Source: Candidatus Gastranaerophilales bacterium | Lineage (GTDB): Bacteria; Bacillota; Clostridia; Lachnospirales; Lachnospiraceae | Length of the DNA: 59,609 bases | Reading direction: 5' to 3' | NCBI GenBank assembly: GCA_023663225.1 | Contig: JAMPHU010000014.1 | Span: 1 to 59,609 of the forward strand | In this document: in pieces, positions 8,741 to 16,942 of the stretch | Numbering within the stretch: position 1 is the first letter of the stretch | Layout of the letters: each line of letters opens with the position of its first letter | Notes under the pieces: generated by a model | What the model saw: only the letters and a program-made list of their open reading frames with translations | Told to the model about the DNA's origin: nothing | Database searches by the model: none | Made by a program: the position numbers and the translations under genes

Positions 8741-10195
8741 ATGAAGGTATGTATCGTGGCGGAGGGGTGTTACCCCTATGTGGTGGGCGGTGTGTCGGGA
8801 TGGATCCACAGTATGATCCGTTCTTTTCCCAATCTGGAATTTATCGTGTTGTCCATTGTGGCCAATCGGTCGGTGAGCGGGAAATTTGTATATGAATTGT
8901 CCGAGAATGTCACAGCCGTGTATGAGGCCTATCTGGATGATTATGATTGGGGGAATAGACCGAAGCACGGCAGGCGGACCAGACTTGGACAGAGGGAGTA
9001 TCGGGCGCTGCGCAGTGTCGTCCTGAATCAGAATGTGGACTGGGACACTACCTTCGATATGTTTCAGAGGGGCAAATTTTCCATCGACGATCTGTTGATG
9101 GGGGCAGATTTTTTGAACATCGTCAAAGAGGTCTATCACAATAATTATCCGCAGATCGTGTTTTCCGACTTTCTGTGGACCATGCGTTCCATCTATCTGC
9201 CATTGTTTCTGATTCTTCAGACGCCGGTGCCTAGGGCGGATATCTATCACTGTGTGGCCACCGGTTATGCCGGCGTGTTGGGCTGTATGGGCCAGCATTT
9301 CCACAAGGGGGCATTGTTGATCTCGGAGCACGGCATCTACACCAGAGAGCGGGAGGAGGAGCTTTTGAAAGCCACCTGGGTGGCGGGTATCTACAAAAAT
9401 ATCTGGATCGATCAGTTCCGGAAGATGTCGCTTTTGGCCTATGCCAGAGCGGACAAGGTGACTTGTCTCTTTGCCCATGCACGGGAATTGCAGATTGGCT
9501 TGGGATGTCCGGAGAATAAGATCATCATCACGCCGAACGGAATCGATATCAAACGCTTTGAAAATCTGTCCGGCAAGACGGCTGAGGATGAGGGTTTTGT
9601 GAATATCGGAGCGGTGTTGCGCGTCACGCCTATCAAGGATGTAAAGACGATGATTCGAGCGTTTGCGTTCGCCAAGGAGCAGTTGCCCTCGCTGCGATTG
9701 TGGATCATGGGTCCTACGGACGAGGATGAGGATTACGCCAGAGAATGTTTTGAATTGGTGGAGGCTTTGCAGGTGCCGGATGTGATCTTTACGGGAAGGA
9801 TTAATGTGACGGATTATCTGGGCAGAATGGACTTTACCATTTTGACCAGCATCAGCGAGGGGCAGCCCCTCACCATCCTTGAGAGTTATGCGGCCCACAA
9901 ACCGGTCATCGCGACAGATGTGGGGTGCTGCAGAGAGTTGATCTATGGAGAAGATAATTTCGGCACGGCGGGTATTTTGACCCACATTATGAATATCGCC
10001 GAGCTCTCCAACGCGATGGTGGAGATGGGCAAATCGCCGAGCTTGTGCCGTAAGATGGGAGAGTGCGGATACAATCGAGTGGTGCACAGTTATCAGATAC
10101 AGAAGATGAAACAGACCTATGAGGAGCTCTACGAGGAGGCAGGGTGGAGCTATGGCAGAGTGTGGCGAGAGGAAGAAATGGACGACTATGATTGA
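8741..10195 (+). CDS. pelF: PelF glycosyltransferase (GT4)
   Basis: PelF is the cytosolic GT-B polymerase that uses a UDP-aminosugar donor. The start is ATG 8741 after GGAGG (8731-8735), giving 484 residues. The N-terminus reads KVCIVAEGCYPYVVGGVSGW, the hallmark PelF opening with GGVSGWIH. A central SEHGIYTREREEE stretch and the C-terminal SEGQPLTILESYAAHKP (the E-x7-E motif of GT4 enzymes) are present. It sits between the DUF2194 gene and pelG, the conserved pel order. Family recognition is strong; donor identity cannot be read from sequence. Confidence 0.93.
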   Translation: MKVCIVAEGCYPYVVGGVSGWIHSMIRSFPNLEFIVLSIVANRSVSGKFVYELSENVTAVYEAYLDDYDWGNRPKHGRRTRLGQREYRALRSVVLNQNVDWDTTFDMFQRGKFSIDDLLMGADFLNIVKEVYHNNYPQIVFSDFLWTMRSIYLPLFLILQTPVPRADIYHCVATGYAGVLGCMGQHFHKGALLISEHGIYTREREEELLKATWVAGIYKNIWIDQFRKMSLLAYARADKVTCLFAHARELQIGLGCPENKIIITPNGIDIKRFENLSGKTAEDEGFVNIGAVLRVTPIKDVKTMIRAFAFAKEQLPSLRLWIMGPTDEDEDYARECFELVEALQVPDVIFTGRINVTDYLGRMDFTILTSISEGQPLTILESYAAHKPVIATDVGCCRELIYGEDNFGTAGILTHIMNIAELSNAMVEMGKSPSLCRKMGECGYNRVVHSYQIQKMKQTYEELYEEAGWSYGRVWREEEMDDYD

Positions 10196-10215
10196 TAACA
10201 GGAGGGAAATGAAAC

Positions 10216-11679
10216 GTGGCGGGAATTGGTGTCAGACTTAACAGAATATACAGTAAAAACACAATTATTACAAGCTTGTTTGGATTTGGATACAGTATGA
10301 TGATCACAGTGGCTCCTATGTTTTTTGTGATCTTGGCGGTCATAGTGATGCAGCAGACGCTTGGTTTTTCTAAAGTGGGATATGCGGACAGGGAACTGTA
10401 TACCAGTACCATACTCTATATCTTTATCTTTGCGTTGTTGACGGCCTCGCCCTTTAACGCGGTGCTGTCTAAATATATGTCGGATGTGATCTACAAGGAT
10501 CAGTACGACGATATTCTCCCCTGCTATTACGTGGGGCTGGTGATCAATATAGGGGCGAGCTGGCTGTTGGGAGTTCCCTTTTGCATATGGGAATATGTAG
10601 TGGGGAAAGTGTGGCTTCCCTATGTGTTGATGGGGTTTTGCGGTTATATCGCCCTAGTGTTGGTGTTCTACACCGAGCTATATCTGTCTATCTGTAAGGA
10701 TTACAAGAAAATATCGCTATTTTTTATGATCGGCATGAGTATCGCCATACTGTTGTCTTTGGTGTTGGTATATTTGATGGACATGGCGGTGACCAACGCT
10801 ATGCTTTTGTCGATGGATATAGGGTTTATGGTGATCGCCTGTCTGGAATTTGCCCTGATTCGAAGTTATTTTAGAGAGAACAGCCTCAAATACAAGGAGG
10901 TGCTGCAATATTTAAAAAAATATTGGCAGCTAATGGTGACCAATTTCCTTTACACGTTTGGGATGTTTGTACATAATTTTGTATTCTGGACCACGGATAT
11001 GCACACGGTGGTGGCCAAATCCTTTGTGTCCATGACCTCCTACGACATGGCCACCTGTCTGGCGATGTTCACTAATATTACGACCACAGTTATCTTTATC
11101 TCCAGAGTGGAGATGCATTTCCATGAGCGCTATAAACTCTACTCTGAGGCGGTGATCGGCGGCAGAGGCATGGATATTGAGAGCACGAAAAAGAGAATGT
11201 TTATGCAGCTTTCCGAGGAGTTGATGAACTTGGCGCGTATCCAGTTTATCATTTCTGCGTCGATGTACTTACTGTTTACCATCTTGCTTCCGCGGTTGGG
11301 GATGGGGGGCATGGTTATGAAAATATATCCGTGCCTGACGGCGGGCTATTTTATCCTGTTTATTATGTATTCGGCCCTGATCTTTCTCTATTATTTTAAT
11401 GATCTGATCGGCGCCATGATGATGTCGGGCGCTTTCTGTGCCACGACCTTGGTGGCGAGCATTGTGGCGACCCATCTGCCTTCCATCTGGTATGGTCTGG
11501 GGGTAGTGATCGGATCCCTTGTGGGGTGGGGCGTGGCGTATCACAGACTCAGACTGATGGAGAAGGGGCTGGATGTGCATATTTTTTGTAACGGAAACAT
11601 TATGGAGAAGGGAATCGGTGAGAGACCTTCCAACAAGGTGTTTGACCGCACCCAACAGAAGAAGGAGGTAGAAGCTTAA
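10216..11679 (+). CDS. pelG: PelG polysaccharide transporter (MOP superfamily)
   Basis: PelG is the polytopic partner of PelF that moves the Pel chain across the membrane. The start is GTG 10216, nine bases after GGAGGG (10201-10206); no ATG in frame is near. The 487-residue protein opens MAGIGVRLNRIYSKNT, a typical PelG start, and has about 12 membrane helices with MOP-flippase spacing. The stop codon overlaps the ATG of the next gene by one base. Together with PelD, PelE and PelF it makes the minimum Pel synthase; no outer-membrane PelB or PelC is present, as expected for a Gram-positive cell. Confidence 0.92.
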   Translation: MAGIGVRLNRIYSKNTIITSLFGFGYSMMITVAPMFFVILAVIVMQQTLGFSKVGYADRELYTSTILYIFIFALLTASPFNAVLSKYMSDVIYKDQYDDILPCYYVGLVINIGASWLLGVPFCIWEYVVGKVWLPYVLMGFCGYIALVLVFYTELYLSICKDYKKISLFFMIGMSIAILLSLVLVYLMDMAVTNAMLLSMDIGFMVIACLEFALIRSYFRENSLKYKEVLQYLKKYWQLMVTNFLYTFGMFVHNFVFWTTDMHTVVAKSFVSMTSYDMATCLAMFTNITTTVIFISRVEMHFHERYKLYSEAVIGGRGMDIESTKKRMFMQLSEELMNLARIQFIISASMYLLFTILLPRLGMGGMVMKIYPCLTAGYFILFIMYSALIFLYYFNDLIGAMMMSGAFCATTLVASIVATHLPSIWYGLGVVIGSLVGWGVAYHRLRLMEKGLDVHIFCNGNIMEKGIGERPSNKVFDRTQQKKEVEA

Positions 11680-12062
11680 TGCCGTCGGGAATCATTTTAC
11701 AGATTGTTGCTATTATCACAGGACTTTTTCTTTTGGGGGTGACGATTCATTCCCTTGCGCTCAGAAAGATGACGGAATCCTTTTCGCTTGCGTGGGGATT
11801 GATCTCTCTGATCTTGGTGCTGGCGGGGATTCTCTTGCGGCCTTTGGAGTGGGCGCGCTATATCAGTACAGCGGGGCTGGTGCTTGTGATATTGATCGGT
11901 TTTTGTGTGATTTATGTGGCGTATTTCATAAGCACAAAGGTATCCGAGCTTACGCGCAAGAACCAGGAGCTGGCGATACAAGTGTCTTTGTTAAATCAGG
12001 AAAATGAACGTATCTTGGAGAGACTGGAGCAGTTGACCGGCATTGATAAGAGAAAACTATAG
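11679..12062 (+). CDS. DUF2304 membrane protein
   Basis: A 127-residue protein with three membrane helices (about 5-23, 35-52, 62-85) and a charged coiled-coil tail containing KVSELTRKNQELA. This is the DUF2304 layout, a small family often found next to GT2 dolichol-phosphate-type glycosyltransferases and proposed to help them at the membrane. The start ATG overlaps the pelG stop, and AGGAGGT lies in the end of pelG. A GT2 of the fitting type is two genes downstream (13304-14083). Confidence 0.8.
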   Translation: MPSGIILQIVAIITGLFLLGVTIHSLALRKMTESFSLAWGLISLILVLAGILLRPLEWARYISTAGLVLVILIGFCVIYVAYFISTKVSELTRKNQELAIQVSLLNQENERILERLEQLTGIDKRKL

Positions 12063-12074
12063 GAAGTAAAACAC

Positions 12075-13292
12075 GTGAAAAAGATATTGTTCGTGATCAA
12101 CACGTTGGGACATGCGGGCGCGGAGACCGCTCTGTTGGAGCTTCTGCGCAATCTGGCTCCCGACAGGTATGAAGTGCATCTGTTTGTCCTGATGGGTCAG
12201 GGCGAGTTGGTTCATCGCCTGCCAGACCATGTAAGGCTTTTAAATGATAAATTTGACGACTCCTCCGTATTGAGTAGGGAGGGCAAGGCGCATCTGAAAA
12301 AGCAGGTGGTGAGAGCGCTTTTGTCCAGAGGATGTGTGATCTCTCAGGCGCCCTATTTATGCAGACAGTTGTGGAGGATGTTAAAGAGTAAAAGGTTGCA
12401 GCCGGACAAGCTTTTGTGGAGAGCGATGGCTGTGGGCGCAAAACGCTTTTCCGAGCATTATGATCTGGCGGTGGCCTATCTGGAGGGCGGCGCGGCCTAC
12501 TATGTGGCGGATTATGTGGAAGCGGACAAAAAGGCAGCTTTCATCCATGTGGATTATGTGGAGGCGGGTTATTGTCGCAGTCTGGACAGGGATTGTTATC
12601 TGAAATTTGACCGTATCTTTCCGGTGTCGGATGAGGTGAAGAATCGTTTTTTGCAGGTTTATCCTGAGTGTATGGAACGGACGGTGGTGTTCCACAATCT
12701 GCTGAACCAGGAGGCCATCAGACAGCGTGCGCTCCAGTCCGGCGGGTTTACAGATCGCTTCGATGGTCTCCGCATATTGACGGTAGGACGGCTGACCAGC
12801 CAGAAGGCGTTTGAAATCTCGGTGGAGGCTATGAAGCTTTTGAAGGATGCCGGAGAGAAAGTGCGATGGTATATTTTGGGGGAAGGGGAGAGAAGGAAGG
12901 AACTGGAAAACAGGATACAGCGGCTTGGACTACAGCAGGATTTCCTACTTCTCGGCGCGGTGGAAAACCCTTATCCCTATATGGCGCAGGCAGATTTATA
13001 TGTTCACGCCACCCGCTTTGAGGGAAAGAGCATTGCCATACAGGAGGCCCAGACTTTAGGATGCGCTATTTTGGTATCGGATTGTAGTGGCAACAGGGAA
13101 CAGATCATTCCGAATGTGGATGGTATGCTGTGTGAGTTGACTCCGGAAGGGATCTGCAGAGGAGTGAGGGAGCTGATCCATGATGAGAAAAAGAGGAAAC
13201 AGTTTGGGGAAGCCGCATCTCGGAAAAAAATATCAGATGAGAGTGAAATAAAGAAGTTATGGGAACTGATTGAGGAACCACATAATTCATAG
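12075..13292 (+). CDS. Glycosyltransferase family 4
   Basis: A 405-residue GT-B enzyme. The N-terminal domain opens KKILFVINTLGHAGAETALL, a donor-side glycine turn typical of GT4, and the C-terminal domain has ILTVGRLTSQKAFE and FEGKSIAIQEAQTLGC with the E-x7-E arrangement. The start is GTG 12075, twelve bases after the previous stop. It is probably a sugar transferase of the same exopolysaccharide locus. Acceptor and donor cannot be deduced. Confidence 0.88.
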   Translation: MKKILFVINTLGHAGAETALLELLRNLAPDRYEVHLFVLMGQGELVHRLPDHVRLLNDKFDDSSVLSREGKAHLKKQVVRALLSRGCVISQAPYLCRQLWRMLKSKRLQPDKLLWRAMAVGAKRFSEHYDLAVAYLEGGAAYYVADYVEADKKAAFIHVDYVEAGYCRSLDRDCYLKFDRIFPVSDEVKNRFLQVYPECMERTVVFHNLLNQEAIRQRALQSGGFTDRFDGLRILTVGRLTSQKAFEISVEAMKLLKDAGEKVRWYILGEGERRKELENRIQRLGLQQDFLLLGAVENPYPYMAQADLYVHATRFEGKSIAIQEAQTLGCAILVSDCSGNREQIIPNVDGMLCELTPEGICRGVRELIHDEKKRKQFGEAASRKKISDESEIKKLWELIEEPHNS

Positions 13293-13303
13293 GGGGTAGC
13301 AAA

Positions 13304-14083
13304 ATGCAGGACACACAGAGAGATTTGTTGATCATCATTCCTGCCTACAATGAAGCGAAGAATATCAATTTCGTGTTGGAACAGTTGGAACAACCGGAGA
13401 TTGAGAGGATTGCGGATGTATTGATTATGAATGACGCTTCCTCGGACGGCACAAATTGGATTGGAAAGGAACATCGCCATACGGTGGTGTCCCACGTATT
13501 CAATTTGGGGTATGGCAGTGGATTGCAGTTAGGTTACAAATATGCGGTGCGCAGGGATTACAAGTATGTAATTCAAATGGATGCGGATGGCCAGCATGAT
13601 GCGTGCAATATTCCGGTGCTTTACGAGCGTCTGAAGACGCCGAACGAGGAGGGAAAGTGTCCGGATATCGTGTTGGGTTCCCGATTTTTAAAGGAAAGTT
13701 CGCCATATCACGTAGGTGTGGTGAAGAAGTTTGCGTATGTATTATTCCGCATTTTGATCAAGCTGGGGACAGGTCGGAGGATTGCCGATCCCACGACAGG
13801 TTTGCAGGGATTGAGCAGAAGGGCGTTTTTGTTCTACTCCCAGTACAATCATTTTGATGAAAAGTATCCCGATGCCAATATGATCATGCAAATGCTGCTC
13901 CTTGGATTTCGCGTGGAGGAAGTGCCGGCGGTGATGTATGCCAGAATAAGGGGCGTCAGTATGCATTCGGGATTAAAGCCCGTAATCTATATGTTTCGCA
14001 TGTTTTTTTCCATCATAGCGGTGTGGGTTAGAATACGGCTGTACAAAGTGGATATGGGGGTAACGGATGAAACCATTCAATAA
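13304..14083 (+). CDS. Glycosyltransferase family 2 (polyprenyl-phosphate type)
   Basis: A 259-residue GT-A enzyme with LLIIIPAYNEAKNI at the N-terminus, DASSDGT, and QMDADGQHD, which carries the metal-binding DxD. It lacks C-terminal membrane helices and resembles dolichol-phosphate mannosyltransferase-like GT2 proteins, which often pair with DUF2304 proteins such as the one at 11679-12062. It probably charges a lipid carrier or transfers a sugar to it. Its end overlaps the next gene by 17 bases. Confidence 0.87.
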   Translation: MQDTQRDLLIIIPAYNEAKNINFVLEQLEQPEIERIADVLIMNDASSDGTNWIGKEHRHTVVSHVFNLGYGSGLQLGYKYAVRRDYKYVIQMDADGQHDACNIPVLYERLKTPNEEGKCPDIVLGSRFLKESSPYHVGVVKKFAYVLFRILIKLGTGRRIADPTTGLQGLSRRAFLFYSQYNHFDEKYPDANMIMQMLLLGFRVEEVPAVMYARIRGVSMHSGLKPVIYMFRMFFSIIAVWVRIRLYKVDMGVTDETIQ

Positions 14084-15380
14084 CATATTTGGGAAAAAGT
14101 GGAAATTTCAAAAAGTTGGTTTTGTGGAGAGCGTAGAAGAGTTACAGAATCCTGCAAGAGGATGGTATCAGATACACACTTTTCAGGCGGAAAAGCGTTT
14201 CTCGGCCAAGGAACTGGAGTGGTGCTTGAGCAAGGAAAACACATTGGCGTTAGTGTTGATCGACATCGGAGCATACAAGGATCGGGGCTTAGACGAGGAA
14301 TGTCTCGCCAACATGGATAAAATTTTAAAATTTTTTGTAGACTGGCAGATGGACATTATATTGCGGATCGTCTACGACCATGAGGGGAGAGCGCAGGAGA
14401 GAGAGCCATTTTATTTCACACAGGTGCTTGATCATTTGGCGCAGCTTGGCGATCTGCTCTCTAAATATGCGGATCATATCTATGTCTTTCAGGGAATGTT
14501 GGTGGGAAATTGGGGGGAAATGCACACCTCGCGTTTCCTGGCGACAGATAAGTTGAAACAGTTGGCAAGCCTATTGAGAGGATATTTGGGTGAGGACCCT
14601 TTTCTGGCAGTCCGCAGACCTATGTATTGGCGGGCGCTGCATCCGTCCGTCTGTGGAAACAGAGAGTTTTCAGAGACGCGAGTAGGACTTTTTGACGACG
14701 CCATCTTTGGTTCCGCGACGCATATGGGGACATTTGGCACAAAGCCCGAGGAAGAGATGGGATGGGACGACCCTTGGGCTGTGGAGGAAGAGCTTGCCTT
14801 TGAGGAAAAGCTGTGCCAGTATGTGCCGCAGGGGGGCGAGGCTGTCTATGAGGCGGGCGCAGCGGAGAATCGCTCTCTGCAGGAGACGGTGGAGCGCCTG
14901 AGAAAGATGCAAGTGAGCTATCTAAACTGTATTTATGATGAAAGGCAACTGAATCTGTGGAAACATATGACCTGGAAGGGAGAAGATGCCTGGGCGGGGA
15001 TGAACGGATACGACTATATTGGCAGACATTTGGGCTATCGTTTCTGTGTGAGAAATGCCAGTGTGAGTTTTCTCAGAGATTCGGAGACCACTTGTCTTTG
15101 GGAGATTTCCGTGGAAAACACCGGATTTGCCAGATGTTATCAAGAGACGGAGGTCTGGCTGGAATGGACGGATGAACAGGGGAGAAACCGCACGGAGAAG
15201 GTGGATCTGCCCCTGCATTATATTCTGCCGGGGGAAATCAAGAAAGGGACCTGTTCTACCGCCCCTGCCTTGGGAAGCGTATATTTGTATGCCAAAAGCA
15301 AAAAAGACGATACAGCAATCTATTTTGCCAATGAGACAGCGGGCAAGAGAGGCGTCCTTATCGGGAGGCTGAATCAATAG
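14067..15380 (+). CDS. DUF4874/DUF4832 protein, cytosolic version
   Basis: A 437-residue protein with the DUF4874 opening LQNPARGWYQIHTF, a TIM-barrel-like middle (VLIDIGAYKDRGL, QGMLVGNWGEMHTS) and a C-terminal DUF4832 region. Such pairs are thought to be glycoside-hydrolase-like. No signal peptide is visible, which is odd for a polysaccharide-degrading enzyme. The gene overlaps the GT2 by 17 bases and overlaps tail to tail by 23 bases (15358-15380) with a signal-bearing paralogue on the other strand. Function is unknown; barrel fold and family are moderately sure. Confidence 0.75.
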   Translation: MKPFNNIFGKKWKFQKVGFVESVEELQNPARGWYQIHTFQAEKRFSAKELEWCLSKENTLALVLIDIGAYKDRGLDEECLANMDKILKFFVDWQMDIILRIVYDHEGRAQEREPFYFTQVLDHLAQLGDLLSKYADHIYVFQGMLVGNWGEMHTSRFLATDKLKQLASLLRGYLGEDPFLAVRRPMYWRALHPSVCGNREFSETRVGLFDDAIFGSATHMGTFGTKPEEEMGWDDPWAVEEELAFEEKLCQYVPQGGEAVYEAGAAENRSLQETVERLRKMQVSYLNCIYDERQLNLWKHMTWKGEDAWAGMNGYDYIGRHLGYRFCVRNASVSFLRDSETTCLWEISVENTGFARCYQETEVWLEWTDEQGRNRTEKVDLPLHYILPGEIKKGTCSTAPALGSVYLYAKSKKDDTAIYFANETAGKRGVLIGRLNQ

Positions 15381-16860
15381 TCACGGTTCCCAGGAAAATG
15401 TTTCCCGCATCAGGAATGTCAGCATTGGCAAACCCTATGGTCTGTCCGGTGTACGGGTCGGACAGGGAAAAATAGATGTCATAAGTTCCGTCTGCAAATT
15501 GGCTCAAGTCAAGCGGCAGGGAGAAGGTGCTTTTACTGCCTGCCCGAATCGTGCGGTTGTCAAGAAAAACTGTGAGAGATTGCGAGGCTCCCGTCTCTGT
15601 CTCTTCCAGCGTGAGAGCGGCTTCAAAGAGACGATAGGCGGGGGCAAAGCCGGTATTCCATATTGTCAGGGACAGACTGGCGGAGGAAAGGTCCCGTTTG
15701 TTCCAGGAGAGGCGGGAGGAGCTCAACACATAACGGTAGCCTAAGTGGGCGTTGATATAATCGTAGCCGCTTATGCCGTCAAAACAGTCATCCTCTTGGT
15801 ATATCGTATCCTTCCATTTATTCAGGACGGCGCTGTCATAGGCAATATTCAGGTAGGTTATGTGCATGCGCCGCAAGTCGGGGATGGCGTTTTCCAAGTC
15901 ATTGTAGGCATTGTTTATGACGACTTCGCCGCCGTTTGGGACATATTGGCATAAGTATTCCTGGAAGGCAAGCTCCTCTGATCGTGTGCCCGCTTTGGCG
16001 GGATTGTCGCTGTCCTCAAAGGGCGTGTCATCATAGGTGCCAAGATCAAATACGGAACCTAACATGCCGTCATTATACAGCCCCAGTCTGGCGGCAAGTT
16101 CTGAGCCAAACGCATTTTCTTCCGTGACGGGCAATTTGGTGTCCAGGATACCGCGCAGTTGAGCCGGTGTGCGGACAGAGAGAAAGATGGCGGGGGAGGT
16201 GACGGAGGCCAAGTGCGTGATAAGCTGTCGGTTATGCTCCGTGGAGCCGTAGTGGGGGGAGGTCATCTCTCCATAGTTGCCCGCGAAGGTGCCCTGCGTG
16301 ATCAATATCGCGTCGGCGTATTTGTTTACGATGGGGGCAGTCTGATCCATGTGCCGCAGGATTTGGTCGATGCTTGCAGGTTCCGTCTTATTGGCCCTGC
16401 CGTCCCAATCGTAGAGAAAGCGCAGGATCACTTGCTTTTTGGCAGTGTAGAGCTCCGATAGGATCGCGTCCAACTGCGCCAGTGCGGCGTCGCTTAAATC
16501 CGAGTTGGAATAATTCTTCAGATTAATTTCGATCAACATAAGCTGCGTGTCACAGAAATCTATGCGTTGCCTGCATTGGTCAGCGGCAGTTGCAGCGTCC
16601 TCTTCCGAGAGGGCAAAGCCGTACATGTGATAGAAGCCGCAGTAGGGATTATCCAGAGAAACGTTTCCCTCCACATAGGAGACGGACTGGTAAGTCGCTG
16701 TCGGGAAAGATCTTTTGTATTTTGGTATGCTTGCGATCTCGTCGTCTGTCGGCTGTTCCATAATGGTTTCGCCAAAGAGAGCGGTTTCAGGGCGCGCTGA
16801 CTGGAAGAAGAGACAGAGAAAAACGATAGGGCAGGCGAGCAGAAATATTTTTTTTAACAT
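15358..16860 (-). CDS. Exported DUF4874/DUF4832 protein
   Basis: A 500-residue paralogue of the protein at 14067-15380. Residues 1-24 form a signal peptide or anchor (KKIFLLACPIVFLCLFF), so this copy works outside the cell. It has SLDNPYCGFYHMYGF near residue 72, QGTFAGNYGEMTSPHYG, NGGEVVINNAY and a C-terminal beta domain, matching DUF4874 then DUF4832. It is on the opposite strand to all pel-like genes and starts beside a perfect palindrome (16881-16911) shared with the divergent flippase gene. A role as matrix glycoside hydrolase is inference. Confidence 0.75.
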   Translation of the reverse strand: MLKKIFLLACPIVFLCLFFQSARPETALFGETIMEQPTDDEIASIPKYKRSFPTATYQSVSYVEGNVSLDNPYCGFYHMYGFALSEEDAATAADQCRQRIDFCDTQLMLIEINLKNYSNSDLSDAALAQLDAILSELYTAKKQVILRFLYDWDGRANKTEPASIDQILRHMDQTAPIVNKYADAILITQGTFAGNYGEMTSPHYGSTEHNRQLITHLASVTSPAIFLSVRTPAQLRGILDTKLPVTEENAFGSELAARLGLYNDGMLGSVFDLGTYDDTPFEDSDNPAKAGTRSEELAFQEYLCQYVPNGGEVVINNAYNDLENAIPDLRRMHITYLNIAYDSAVLNKWKDTIYQEDDCFDGISGYDYINAHLGYRYVLSSSRLSWNKRDLSSASLSLTIWNTGFAPAYRLFEAALTLEETETGASQSLTVFLDNRTIRAGSKSTFSLPLDLSQFADGTYDIYFSLSDPYTGQTIGFANADIPDAGNIFLGTVTIDSASR

Positions 16861-16880
16861 GGTTTCACCTCACAATCACA

Positions 16881-16911
16881 GTATAGCATTTAAAAGAGAT
16901 AAATGCTATAC
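16881..16911. promoter_or_regulatory. Perfect 12-bp inverted repeat between divergent genes
   Basis: GTATAGCATTTA (16881-16892), a 7-base spacer, then TAAATGCTATAC (16900-16911). Each arm contains a TATAGCAT/ATGCTATA core that could serve as a -10 for one direction. It lies between the start of the DUF4832 gene on the minus strand and the flippase fusion on the plus strand. An operator or a symmetric bidirectional promoter is likely. Confidence 0.6.
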
Positions 16912-16942
16912 TTAGCTTATGTTTTATATGGGAGGAGACAAG

